Position numbers and translations under genes: made by a program. The notes beneath the pieces are model-generated. The model saw only the letters and a program-made list of their open reading frames with translations, searched no databases and was not told the DNA's origin. Positions 49,273 through 58,064 of a DNA stretch of 64,000 nucleotides are shown piece by piece; the first letter of the stretch is position 1, and the number at the start of each line of letters is the position of its first letter. Source of the stretch: Rhodoligotrophos appendicifer (GTDB lineage Bacteria; Pseudomonadota; Alphaproteobacteria; Rhizobiales; Im1); the NCBI RefSeq assembly GCF_007474605.1, contig NZ_VHKL01000003.1, positions 409,156 to 473,155 on the forward strand, read 5' to 3'.

Positions 49273-50055
49273 TTACTTCGCAAATTGCGGCGCACGCCTG
49301 TCTTCGAACGCGCGGATCCCTTCGCCGACATCATCGCCCATGACCAGCGTCAGGGCAGCCTTGATCTCGCTCTCCAGGCCGTCCGTCAGCGTGCCCTCGG
49401 CGCCGGTGCGGGAGACCCGCTTCATGGCAGCGATGGCCGACCGGCTGCGGTGGCTGAAGCCGGCGCAATAGGCCATCGCCTCCGCCTGCAGCTTGTCCGC
49501 ATCGGTCACGTGATTGACCAGCCCCCAGCTCTCGGCCTTGCGCGCATCGAGCCGGCCCGCCGTGAACATGAGGTCGAGGGCCCGCCGCATGCCGATCAGT
49601 CGCGGCAGCCGCTGGGTGGCACCCCACCCCGGAAACAGTCCATATTGGGCATGCTGGTCGCCGAAACTCGCCGTCTCGGCTGCGAACACGACGTCGCTGG
49701 CGAGCACCAGTTCGAGCCCGCCGGCGAGACAGGCCCCCTGCACGGCGGCGACCACCGGCAGGTCCGAGGCTTCGAACCGGCAGAGCAGCTCATGGCCCCG
49801 CCGGAAGAAGGCCTCCAGCGCGACGGGATCCTGCCGCAGCCCCTTCACCTCTTCGAGATCGGCTCCGGCGCAGAAATGCTTGCCCTGGGCGCAGATGAGG
49901 ATCGCCCGCACCGCAGGCTCCGCCTCGAACCTGTCGAGGGCCGCCGCCAATCCTTCGAGCATGGCCGATGAGAGGCAGTTCAGCTTGTCCGGCCGCGCCA
50001 GGGTGATGAGCCCGACGCCGTCCGTCACCTCCGCGGTGAGCGGTGCAGGGCTCAT
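49273..50055 (-). CDS. badK: Enoyl-CoA hydratase, probable cyclohex-1-ene-1-carboxyl-CoA hydratase (BadK-like)
   Basis: This 260-residue crotonase has an oxyanion hole in K-H-F-C-A-G-A-D-L near residue 60 and G-A-C-L-A-G-G-L-E-L near residue 107. Between aliB and badH it would add water to cyclohexenecarboxyl-CoA. The name rests on context more than on unique residues. The ATG overlaps the aliB stop (ATGA). The catalytic Glu region (F-P-G-W-G-A-T-Q-R-L-P) differs from the usual E-x-x-x-G form, so its activity deserves a check. Confidence 0.75.
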   Translation of the reverse strand: MSPAPLTAEVTDGVGLITLARPDKLNCLSSAMLEGLAAALDRFEAEPAVRAILICAQGKHFCAGADLEEVKGLRQDPVALEAFFRRGHELLCRFEASDLPVVAAVQGACLAGGLELVLASDVVFAAETASFGDQHAQYGLFPGWGATQRLPRLIGMRRALDLMFTAGRLDARKAESWGLVNHVTDADKLQAEAMAYCAGFSHRSRSAIAAMKRVSRTGAEGTLTDGLESEIKAALTLVMGDDVGEGIRAFEDRRAPQFAK

Positions 50056-51236
50056 GCCTGGCGCCTCGTCTGGTGTTGAGCTGCGATCGATCCGATGCGC
50101 CGCCGCGCCACGATCATCTTCATGATCTGCGCCGTCCCGTCGCCGATCTCCAGGCCCATCACGTCGCGCAGCCGCTGCTGATGCGCCATGTCCATGGTGT
50201 AGCCGTAATGGCCATGGGTCAGCAGGCATTGGTGGATCACGTCGACGGCGGTCTTCGGTCCCAGCCATTTGCACATGGCCGCCTCCGCCGTGTGCTCCTT
50301 GCCGAGGTCGCGGAGCCTGAGCGTGTGGTAGCAGAGCTGGCGGCAGGCCATCAGCATCGTGTCCGCCTCGGCCAGCGGGAATGTCACGCCTTGATAGCGC
50401 GCCAGCGGGGATCCGAACGCCTCGCGCTCCTGGATATAGGTCCAGCTCTCGTCCACCGAGGCCTGGGCGGCCCCCATGCATTGCAGCCCGATCAGCGCCC
50501 GGCTGTAGTCGAAGCCCTGCATGATCTGGACAAAGCCGCCGCCCTCGCTGCCCAGCAGGTGGTTGGCGGGGATGCGAACGCTGTCGAAGAAGACCGAGCC
50601 GCGCCCGACGCATTTGGTGCCGACGTCGCGGAACCGGGTGCGCTTGATGCCCGGCAGGTCGAGCGGCACCATGAAGCCGCTGACGCCGCGCGCGCCGTCA
50701 TCGGCCTTTCCGGTGCGGGCGAAGACCACCGCCCCGTCCGCCTGGTCGGAGAACGACATGGAGGTCTTCTCGCCGTCCAGGATGTACTCGTCGCCCACCC
50801 GCTGTGCGCGCAGGATCAGGTTTGCCGCATCCGACCCGCCGCGTGGCTCCGTCAGCCCGAGGCCGACCACCGCTTCGCCGGCGATGATCTTCGGCAGCCA
50901 CTGTGCCGAGACCTCCGGATGGGCGAATTTGGCGATGACCTTGCCCATGAGCGAGCCCACGAGCTGCAGATAGCCCACATTGATGTCGGCATGGGCGATC
51001 GCCTCGAACAGCAATCCATTCGTGAACCCGTCGAGCCCCAGGCCGCCGAACTCCTCCGGCAGGTCGGAGCCGATCAGCCCAAGGGCTCCCATCTCGCGGA
51101 TGATGCCGGGATCCAGCATTTCGCTGGCATCGCGCTCCTGGTAGCCGGGCGCCAGCCGCTCGGCGGCGAAACGCTCGGCGACCTCTTGGTAGGAACGCTG
51201 TTCATCGGTCAGGATTTGCTCAAAGGCATTCGGCAT
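50052..51236 (-). CDS. aliB: Cyclohexanecarboxyl-CoA dehydrogenase (AliB-like)
   Basis: This 394-residue acyl-CoA dehydrogenase has L-T-E-P-R-G-G-S-D near residue 130 and the FAD-contact Q-C-M-G-A-A-Q-A-S near residue 260. R-E-A-F-G-S-P-L-A-R-Y-Q-G-V-T-F-P-L-A-E is followed by G-D-G-T-A-Q-I. The last motif has Asp where most family members have Glu. It lies between aliA and badK-like with no gap, so the step cyclohexanecarboxyl-CoA to cyclohexenecarboxyl-CoA is well supported by context. Confidence 0.85.
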   Translation of the reverse strand: MPNAFEQILTDEQRSYQEVAERFAAERLAPGYQERDASEMLDPGIIREMGALGLIGSDLPEEFGGLGLDGFTNGLLFEAIAHADINVGYLQLVGSLMGKVIAKFAHPEVSAQWLPKIIAGEAVVGLGLTEPRGGSDAANLILRAQRVGDEYILDGEKTSMSFSDQADGAVVFARTGKADDGARGVSGFMVPLDLPGIKRTRFRDVGTKCVGRGSVFFDSVRIPANHLLGSEGGGFVQIMQGFDYSRALIGLQCMGAAQASVDESWTYIQEREAFGSPLARYQGVTFPLAEADTMLMACRQLCYHTLRLRDLGKEHTAEAAMCKWLGPKTAVDVIHQCLLTHGHYGYTMDMAHQQRLRDVMGLEIGDGTAQIMKMIVARRRIGSIAAQHQTRRQA

Positions 51237-52877
51237 TTACACGTCCTTCAGCGAGGCGGCCATCTCGCGCAGCTTGAATTTCTGGATCTTGCCGCTGGGC
51301 GTGCGCGGGAAGGCCGGCAGCACCTCGACCCGCTCCGGCAGGTAGTTGCGCGACAATTTCTGCTCCTGCAGGAACGCCACCACATCGGCCAGCGTCATCG
51401 GCTTGGCCTCCTTCGTCACCACGAAGGCGCAGGCGCGCTCCCCCAGCCGCTCGTCGGGCATGCCGACGATCGCCACCTCCTGCACGTCGGGATGCTTGAA
51501 CAGCAGGTTCTCCACCTCCACCACCGGCACGTTTTCGCCGCCGCGGATGATGATGTCCTTCGAGCGTCCAGTGATGCGCACATAGCCATCCGCATCCAGC
51601 CGGGCGAGATCGCCGGTCTCGAACCAATTATCCTCATCGATGCCGTTGAGATGGGCGCGCTTGTAATAGCCTGCGAACATGCTGCAGGCCTGGGCCTGGA
51701 GGCGGCCCTCCTCGCCTGTCGGCAGGACGTTGCCCTCGGCATCCAGGATCCGCAGCGTGACGCCTGACAGCGGCAGCCCGTCGGTCTCGAACACCTTTTC
51801 CTCCGGGGCGTCCAGCGGCGTGACCGTCACGGCGCCATTCTCGGTCATGCCCCAGCCGGACAGCACCTTCGCGCCCAGCTTTTCGATCGAGCGCCGCACC
51901 AGGGCGCGCGGGATCGGGGCGCCCCCGGCCACGAAGACGCGCAGGCTCTTCATCGCCTCCGGCCGCTTCTCCGCCATGTCGGTCAGATCCGCCAGGAACG
52001 GCGTCGAGCCCATGGTGAAATTGACGCCCTCCGCCTCGATCAGATCCGCCGCCAGGGCTGGGTTCCACACATCCTGATAGACCGTCGTGGCACCCAGATA
52101 GATCCCCATCATGAAGCCGTAGAGGAAGCCCGTCTGATGCGCCATGGGCGAGGCCATGAACAGCACGTCGTCTCCCGTGAGGCCGGCCCGTTCCGCATAG
52201 GCCACGATATTGCTGAACATGACGTTGGACGTCTGCATCGCGCCCTTAGGCTCGCCCGTCGTGCCGGAGGTATAGACCAGCTCGACGATATCGTCGGGCC
52301 CAGGCTTGTTTGCGGCAAACAGCGCATCCGCATCGCCCGGCATGGCCGGATCCAGCAGCGCGGCCTCGAAGGATGAGGCCCCCTCCCCGCCGACCACGAG
52401 CACATGCTCGAGGCTGGGCAGCGCGCGCTGCAGATCGGCCGCCATGGCCGGAAAGTCGAAGCCCCTGAAGATCCGGGGCACCACGAAGACTTTCGCTTCC
52501 GCCAGGCCGAGCATGAATTTCAGCTCATGCTCGCGGAAGATCGGCATCAGCGGATTGGTCACCGCACCGATGCGCAGGCAGGCGAGATGCAGCGCTGCGA
52601 ATTCCCACCAATTCGGCAGCTGATAGGAGACGACGTCGCCGCGCCGCACGCCGAGGCGATGCAGTCCCAGCGCGACGAGGCGCACCCGGTCTGCGAGCTC
52701 CGCGAAGGTGAGCGTCGTCTGCTGTTCGGTCATGCTGTTGACGTCGCGGATCGCGACCTTGTCCGGATGCTTTGCCACCGCGCGGTCGAGGCATTCCGTG
52801 AGCGTCAGGTCCGGCCAGTGGCCGCCCGCCCGCATCCGGTCTCTATAGTCTTGTGAAAAGAAGGGCTGCAAGTCCAT
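51237..52877 (-). CDS. aliA: Cyclohexanecarboxylate-CoA ligase (AliA-like)
   Basis: This 546-residue AMP-forming ligase has a strongly AliA-like region: V-V-S-Y-Q-L-P-N-W-W-E-F-A-A-L-H, then P-L-M-P-I-F-R-E-H-E-L. The generic motifs Y-T-S-G-T-T-G-E-P-K-G, E-T-G-D-L and the end lysine in P-S-G-K-I-Q-K are present. It activates cyclohexanecarboxylate in the first pathway step. Its stop abuts the aliB ATG. A start overlap upstream is absent: a gap of 57 bases separates it from the SDR gene. Confidence 0.88.
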   Translation of the reverse strand: MDLQPFFSQDYRDRMRAGGHWPDLTLTECLDRAVAKHPDKVAIRDVNSMTEQQTTLTFAELADRVRLVALGLHRLGVRRGDVVSYQLPNWWEFAALHLACLRIGAVTNPLMPIFREHELKFMLGLAEAKVFVVPRIFRGFDFPAMAADLQRALPSLEHVLVVGGEGASSFEAALLDPAMPGDADALFAANKPGPDDIVELVYTSGTTGEPKGAMQTSNVMFSNIVAYAERAGLTGDDVLFMASPMAHQTGFLYGFMMGIYLGATTVYQDVWNPALAADLIEAEGVNFTMGSTPFLADLTDMAEKRPEAMKSLRVFVAGGAPIPRALVRRSIEKLGAKVLSGWGMTENGAVTVTPLDAPEEKVFETDGLPLSGVTLRILDAEGNVLPTGEEGRLQAQACSMFAGYYKRAHLNGIDEDNWFETGDLARLDADGYVRITGRSKDIIIRGGENVPVVEVENLLFKHPDVQEVAIVGMPDERLGERACAFVVTKEAKPMTLADVVAFLQEQKLSRNYLPERVEVLPAFPRTPSGKIQKFKLREMAASLKDV

Positions 52878-52934
52878 GTGTACCTCCCTGAACGCATCGC
52901 CGGCTTGTTGTTCTGGTGCGACGCGACCCGTTGT

Positions 52935-53801
52935 CTAAAGCTTGAAATAATCCGGACGTCCGGTGCCCCATGGATCGCCCCACAGCTGCTGGCCGCCATC
53001 GACGTTGATCACCTCGCCGGTGATGAACTTGCCCGATCCGCCGGCCAGATAGGCGCAGGCCTCCGCGATGTCCTGGACGTCGCCCGGCCGCTTCATGGGA
53101 TTGGCCTCGTAATAGGAGGCGGTGCCTTCCGGCGGATAAAGGCCGAAGGCCGGCGTCTCGACGCAGCCCGGCGCCACGCAGTTCACGCGGATATGGTGGG
53201 GCGACCATTCGACGGCCACGGATTTCGACAGGTAGATCACCCCGGCCCGCGCCGCGCAGGAATGCGCAAGTCCCGGCAATCCCCGCCAGACGTCGGCGAC
53301 GATATTGATGATCGAGCCGGGCTTTTCCTCCGCCACCCAGCGCCGTGCGGCGGCCTGCATCATGTACCAGGTGCCGTTGAGATTGGTGTCGATGACGGCG
53401 TTCCAGCCCTTGACCTTGAAGTCGAGGGCGGCTTGCGGAAACTGCCCGCCGGCATTGTTGACCACCACGTCCAAAGCCCCGAACCGGTCCCAGGCCTTGT
53501 CGATGAGGGCATTCACCTGCTCGGGATCGCGAATGTTCATGGACTGCACCAGAACCTCGCCGCCCAGCCCCCGCATCAGCTCTCCGGCGCTCTCGATCTT
53601 CGCTTCGTCGCGGCCGCAGATCACCAGGCTGCCGCCCAGGCGCGCGAACAGGATGGCGATGGCCTTGCCCAGGCCGCTGCCGGCGCCGGAGACCAGCATC
53701 ACCTGGCCGGCGAAGAGATCCTCCTTGAACACCGTCGGCAAGGTCAGCAATTGCTCGTCGGTGAAGCCGAAGGAGTCGTTGTAGACGCGGGTTGCAGCCA
53801 T
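52935..53801 (-). CDS. SDR-family oxidoreductase of the ali/bad operon
   Basis: This 288-residue protein has the cofactor loop L-V-S-G-A-G-S-G-L-G and V-V-V-N-N-A-G-G-Q-F-P near residue 115. Instead of Y-x3-K it shows H-S-C-A-A-R-A-G-V, as in the peroxisomal 2,4-dienoyl-CoA reductase branch. It may reduce a dienoyl-CoA or other unsaturated cyclic CoA ester, feeding the ali/bad route. It is not part of the classical five-step pathway. GGAAGG precedes ATG 53801. Confidence 0.82.
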   Translation of the reverse strand: MAATRVYNDSFGFTDEQLLTLPTVFKEDLFAGQVMLVSGAGSGLGKAIAILFARLGGSLVICGRDEAKIESAGELMRGLGGEVLVQSMNIRDPEQVNALIDKAWDRFGALDVVVNNAGGQFPQAALDFKVKGWNAVIDTNLNGTWYMMQAAARRWVAEEKPGSIINIVADVWRGLPGLAHSCAARAGVIYLSKSVAVEWSPHHIRVNCVAPGCVETPAFGLYPPEGTASYYEANPMKRPGDVQDIAEACAYLAGGSGKFITGEVINVDGGQQLWGDPWGTGRPDYFKL

Positions 53802-53888
53802 CTGGTCAGGCCCTTCCGTGGAGCATGTCATTCATGCGCAGCGCGAGACAGTGAAGCGGCGACCGGCTCCCGGTCGCGCGCCGCGTCC

Positions 53889-54674
53889 TCAGCGGTGATA
53901 TTTGCGGAATTCCGGCTTGCGCTTTTCGAGGAAGGCCTTCACGCCCTCCCGGGATTCATCCGTATTGTAGTAATAGGACAGCGTCTGCATCCCCATCCAG
54001 CTGATGCCGCGGATGCTTTCGGTGTCGGCATTGAACGACCGCTTGGCGATGGCGATGGCCGAGGGGCTGCGCTCCATGATTTCGGCGCACCATTTGGCGA
54101 CCTCCGCATCGAGCTGGTCATCCGGCACCACCCGGTTGATGAGCCCCATTTCGAGGGCCTCCTTGGCGGAATAGCGGCGGCACAGATACCAGATCTCGCG
54201 CGCCTTCTTCTCGCCCACCACCCGCGCCAGATAGGCGGTTCCAAATCCCGGATCGACCGACCCCACTTTCGGTCCGACCTGGCCGAAGATGGCACTTTCG
54301 CTGGCGATGGTGAGATCGCAGATCGTCGCCAGCACGTTGCCGCCGCCGATGGCATAGCCCTGCACTTTCGCGATGACCGGCTTGGGCACGTCGCGGATGA
54401 GCGACTGGAGCGTCTCGATCGGCAGCCCGATCGTGCCTCTCCCGGAATATTGGCCGTCGTGGGAGCTCTGGTCGCCGCCGGTGCAGAAGGCCTTGCCCGC
54501 ACCCGCCAGCACGATCACGCCCACCGACTTGTCCCATCCGGCTTGCTCGATGGCCACGATGAGCTCGTCCACGGTCTCCGCGCGCATCGCGTTCATGACC
54601 TTCGGACGGTTGATCGTGACGGTCACGACGCCGTCTTCGCTGGTGACGATGATGTCCTGGTATGTCTCTGCCAT
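53889..54674 (-). CDS. badI: 2-ketocyclohexanecarboxyl-CoA hydrolase (BadI)
   Basis: This 261-residue crotonase-fold enzyme cleaves the ring of 2-ketocyclohexanecarboxyl-CoA to pimeloyl-CoA. Residues match Rhodopseudomonas BadI over long stretches: F-C-T-G-G-D-Q-S-S-H-D-G, V-P-K-P-V-I-A-K-V-Q-G-Y-A-I-G-G-G and N-V-L-A-T-I-C-D-L-T-I. I-F-G-Q-V-G-P-K-V-G-S-V-D-P-G is also conserved. It is the first gene of the leftward operon and faces the TetR gene across a palindrome. Confidence 0.92.
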   Translation of the reverse strand: MAETYQDIIVTSEDGVVTVTINRPKVMNAMRAETVDELIVAIEQAGWDKSVGVIVLAGAGKAFCTGGDQSSHDGQYSGRGTIGLPIETLQSLIRDVPKPVIAKVQGYAIGGGNVLATICDLTIASESAIFGQVGPKVGSVDPGFGTAYLARVVGEKKAREIWYLCRRYSAKEALEMGLINRVVPDDQLDAEVAKWCAEIMERSPSAIAIAKRSFNADTESIRGISWMGMQTLSYYYNTDESREGVKAFLEKRKPEFRKYHR

Positions 54675-54718
54675 TGCGCTTCCCTTTGATGCTGATCCTT
54701 AATTCGGACTGCAGCATT

Positions 54719-54740
54719 ATTATGCCTAACATTTGTTCGG
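54719..54740. promoter_or_regulatory. Candidate TetR operator and badI promoter
   Basis: CCTAACA-tt-TGTTCGG at 54725-54740 is a 16-bp palindrome with one mismatch, of TetR-operator size. Directly beside it the minus strand reads CATAAT (54719-54724), a likely -10 box for the badI operon. A bound TetR dimer would therefore sit between the -10 and -35 boxes. Only sequence evidence. Confidence 0.5.
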
Positions 54741-54931
54741 AAATGCCTTCCCCTGTCAAGGCGCGTTCGGTGTCATTCAAGCGTCTTTGATACTGCTGCG
54801 CACGGTGTTAGTGTCCGGAACTTGCGGTCCTGCGACGGCCGGTCTCGATGCTGCATCTGGCGTCGAAGCCGGCGCGGCAAGGGTCCGCCGGGCCTCCTGG
54901 ACCTTCCGCGTTCAGGAATGTGCAGCCTCAG

Positions 54932-55651
54932 ATGTTCGAGCTGGATGTGCAGACAGAAACCAAGAAGATCGCCGTCAAGCTGGGCAAGGCCGAAGTCACG
55001 CGCGAGCGCATCATGAAGGTCGCGGCGCGCTCCTTCCGTGACAAGGGCTACACCGGCACCACCATGCGCGACATCGCCCGCCGCTGCCGCATGAAGGCCG
55101 GCAGCATCTATTATCATTTCTCCTCCAAGGAGATGCTGGTCGATTCCATTCTCGACATCGGTCTCAAGGACGTGCGTGCAACCGTCATTGGAGCGGTGGA
55201 CGCCCTGCCGCCCTCGGCCACCAGCCTCGACCGCATCACCACGGCGATGCATGCGCAGTTGCAGGCCATGATCGCCATCGGCGATTATGCCATCGCCAGC
55301 CGTCATGTCTTCTCCCAGATCCCCGCCAAGGTCCGCAACAAGCATATCAGGCTGCGCGAGGAATTCGCCGGCTATTGGCAGTCCATGTTCATCGAGGCGC
55401 AGAAGGACGGTTTCATCGATCCGACGATCGATGTCAGCCTCTGCCGCGTCTATGTCGTGGGCGCGATCAATTGGTCGATCGAATGGTTCGATCCCAAGAA
55501 GAAGCCCATCGACTATGTCGCCGATCACTTCGTGCGCATGGCTTTGGGCGGCTTTCTCCAGGGCGGGGCGTTTCCGCGGGAACTGCCGGCCGAACGGGAG
55601 CCGGTGCGCCTCGCCGCCCCCACCCGCCAGCGCAAGCGCGTCCCCAGCTGA
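54932..55651 (+). CDS. TetR-family transcriptional regulator
   Basis: This 239-residue regulator has a helix-turn-helix at about residues 20-65: R-E-R-I-M-K-V-A-A-R-S-F-R-D-K-G-Y, then T-M-R-D-I-A-R-R-C-R-M-K-A-G-S-I-Y-Y-H-F. A TetR_C ligand domain follows. Starts at 54848 and 54932 are both possible and neither has a strong ribosome site; the shorter form begins closer to the domain. It diverges from badI and probably represses the ali/bad operon until a CoA ester binds. Confidence 0.9.
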   Translation: MFELDVQTETKKIAVKLGKAEVTRERIMKVAARSFRDKGYTGTTMRDIARRCRMKAGSIYYHFSSKEMLVDSILDIGLKDVRATVIGAVDALPPSATSLDRITTAMHAQLQAMIAIGDYAIASRHVFSQIPAKVRNKHIRLREEFAGYWQSMFIEAQKDGFIDPTIDVSLCRVYVVGAINWSIEWFDPKKKPIDYVADHFVRMALGGFLQGGAFPRELPAEREPVRLAAPTRQRKRVPS

Positions 55652-55698
55652 GAACGCCTCTGTCGTCCCGGGCCTGACCCGGCACCTCTCGCTGTGCC

Positions 55699-56883
55699 CT
55701 AGACCGTCCCGTTCCGCCGCAGCTCCGCGACGTCCTCCGGCGAGAATCCCAGCTCCTCCAGGATCACCTCCGTATGGGCCCCCAAGATCGGGGCGCCCGT
55801 CGCGACGACCCCCGGGGTTCGCGATAGCCGCACCGGCGTCCCGACGATGACTGTCTCCTCCGCCACGCCGGGATAATCCGCCGCCTGCAGCAGGCCATTG
55901 GCCCGCACATGGGGATCGTCCAGGGCCTCGCGCGGCGAGTTCACCGGCCCGGCCGGAATGTTCACCGCATCCAGCAGCCCCAAGGCCTCGTCGCGGGTCC
56001 GCCCGCTGCACCATTCGCCCATGATCGCGCTCAGCACGGCGCCATTGTCGCCCCGCAGCTCGTCCGTCGCAAAGCGCGGGTCGGCGAGCAGCTCCTCGCG
56101 GCCCATCAGCCGCGTCCAGCGCTTGAACAGCTGCGGCCCGATGACCTGCACGATGATCCAGCCGTCCAAGGTCTTGAACACATCCGACGGCCCGCAGAAC
56201 GGATTGCGGTTGGCGGTCGCCTGCCGGTCGAGCTGCAGGGCCGACTGCTCCACCAGCATGGTGCTGAGAAACGTATACGCCGTCCCCACCAGCGAGCCTT
56301 CGACCACCTGGCCCTTGCCGGTCTTCTGCCGTTCGATGAGGGCCGCGAGCGTGCCGCAGGCGCAGGCCAGCGCCGTGCCGAAATCCACATAGGAGACATT
56401 CGGCTTCAACGGATCGCCCGGCCGGCCGGACATGGAGATGGCACCGCTCACCGCCTGCGCGATGCCATCGAAGCCGATGCGCTCGGCCTTGGGCCCGCCC
56501 GATCCGAAGACCGACGCCGTGGTCAGGATGATGTCCGGCTTGATGGCCGACAGCGTCGCATAATCGAGCCCCAGATTGGCCAGTGCCCGGGCCGGCAGAT
56601 TGGCCACCACCACATCCGCCGTCTCGACCAGGCGCCTTGTGACGTCCCGCCCGGCCGCGGTCGTCGGATCGAGGGTCATCGATCGCTTGTTGCGGTTGAC
56701 CTGCAGATACATGCTGCCCGAGCCGTCCTCGGCCACCGGCATGACGAAGCGGTCCTCGCTGCCGCCGATCTTGTCGATGCGGATCACCTCGGCGCCGAAA
56801 TCGCCCAGCAGCGCCGCGCAATAGGGCCCGGCGAGATACCGACCGAAATCCAGGACCCGGATGCCGTCGAGGATGCCTGCCAC
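55699..56883 (-). CDS. CaiB/BaiF family III CoA-transferase
   Basis: This 394-residue enzyme moves CoA from one acyl-CoA to an acid. The family start (V-L-D-F-G-R-Y-L-A-G-P-Y), D-K-I-G-G near residue 37, R-N-K-R-S-M-T near residue 64 and the catalytic Asp D167 in V-S-Y-V-D-F-G are present. GTG 56883 follows the previous stop by 2 bases. It is last in the leftward cluster and probably activates the cluster's substrate without using ATP. Confidence 0.9.
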   Translation of the reverse strand: MAGILDGIRVLDFGRYLAGPYCAALLGDFGAEVIRIDKIGGSEDRFVMPVAEDGSGSMYLQVNRNKRSMTLDPTTAAGRDVTRRLVETADVVVANLPARALANLGLDYATLSAIKPDIILTTASVFGSGGPKAERIGFDGIAQAVSGAISMSGRPGDPLKPNVSYVDFGTALACACGTLAALIERQKTGKGQVVEGSLVGTAYTFLSTMLVEQSALQLDRQATANRNPFCGPSDVFKTLDGWIIVQVIGPQLFKRWTRLMGREELLADPRFATDELRGDNGAVLSAIMGEWCSGRTRDEALGLLDAVNIPAGPVNSPREALDDPHVRANGLLQAADYPGVAEETVIVGTPVRLSRTPGVVATGAPILGAHTEVILEELGFSPEDVAELRRNGTV

Positions 56884-56885
56884 GG

Positions 56886-58061
56886 TCAGCCTTTCGTGTC
56901 GCGTTGCCGGCCGAGCAGATGGTCGGAGATGATCCTCAGCTGGATCTCGGAGGTTCCCTCGAAGATCTTGGTGAGGCGCGCGTCGCGCCAGTAGCGCTCG
57001 ACCGCATTCAGCGTGGTATAGCCCGCCCCGCCGAACACCTGCAGCGCCTCGCTGCACACCCGCTCCGACATTTCGCTGGCGAACAGCTTCACCATGGCCG
57101 CCTCCTTGTCGCAGCGCCGATGTCCGTCGATCTCGCTGCAGACATAATAGAGCAATTGCCGCGCCGCCTCGATTTCCGTGGCCATGGTCGCGAGCTTGAA
57201 GCGGATCGCCTGGAATTCGCCGATCGCCTTGCCGAACTGGCGCCGCTCCTGGGCATAGGCGGTCGCATCCTCCAGGGCGCCCTGGGCAAGCCCGATGGAG
57301 CGCGCCGCCGTATGCGCGCGCGCCTTTTCGAGGCCGTGGGAGAGCATGTAGAAGGCCTTGCCCTCCTCCCCGATCATGTTCGCAGCCGGCACCCGGCAGC
57401 CGTCAAAGGCAAGCTCCCAGGTCTTCCAGCCGTGATAGCCGATCTTGGGGATGGTGGCGCCCGAGACGTTCTCCGGCAGCTCGCCCCGCGGCTTCTCCAC
57501 CATGAAGGCGCTGATCCCCTGGTGGCGCTTATTGTCCGGCACCGTCTGGTCGGTCCGCGCCATGACCAGGATGAAATCCGCCCCATCGGCGAAGGTGCAC
57601 CAGTATTTGTTCCCCGTCAGCAGCCAGTCGTCGCCATCCTTTTCGGCGCGGCAGGAGAGGCTCGAGACGTCCGAGCCGGTATCGGGCTCCGACAGCGAAA
57701 AAGCGCCGAGACATTCCCCCGCCGCCATCTTGGGCAGGATGCGCTTGCGCTGCTCGGGCGTCATGGCGGTGTCCATGCTGAGCAGGCCGTTGCCCCGGGC
57801 GATCAGACTGGCGACGCTCATCCAGCCCCGCGCCAGCTCCTCTGCCACCAGGCAATATTCGAAGCAGCCGAGACCGAGCCCGCCATCCTCTTCCGGGATG
57901 AGAATGCCGAAATAGCCCATCTCCGACATCTTGTCGCGCAAGTCCATGGGGATCTCGCCGCGCTCCGGATCGAGGCGGTTCGCCACCGGCAGCACCTCGG
58001 CCATGGTGAACTGGCGAGCCGCCTCCTTGATCATGCGGCGTTCTTCGGTCATCAGGCTCAC
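56886..58061 (-). CDS. Acyl-CoA dehydrogenase
   Basis: This 391-residue flavoenzyme has L-S-E-P-D-T-G-S-D near residue 125, R-R-Q-F-G-K-A-I near residue 270 and the usual C-terminal F-E-G-T-S-E-I-Q with catalytic Glu. It is followed after 2 bases by the CoA-transferase. It probably introduces a double bond alpha-beta to the thioester in the product of that enzyme. Distinct from the aliB-like and the second dehydrogenase of this cluster. Confidence 0.92.
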   Translation of the reverse strand: MSLMTEERRMIKEAARQFTMAEVLPVANRLDPERGEIPMDLRDKMSEMGYFGILIPEEDGGLGLGCFEYCLVAEELARGWMSVASLIARGNGLLSMDTAMTPEQRKRILPKMAAGECLGAFSLSEPDTGSDVSSLSCRAEKDGDDWLLTGNKYWCTFADGADFILVMARTDQTVPDNKRHQGISAFMVEKPRGELPENVSGATIPKIGYHGWKTWELAFDGCRVPAANMIGEEGKAFYMLSHGLEKARAHTAARSIGLAQGALEDATAYAQERRQFGKAIGEFQAIRFKLATMATEIEAARQLLYYVCSEIDGHRRCDKEAAMVKLFASEMSERVCSEALQVFGGAGYTTLNAVERYWRDARLTKIFEGTSEIQLRIISDHLLGRQRDTKG

Positions 58062-58064
58062 GGT

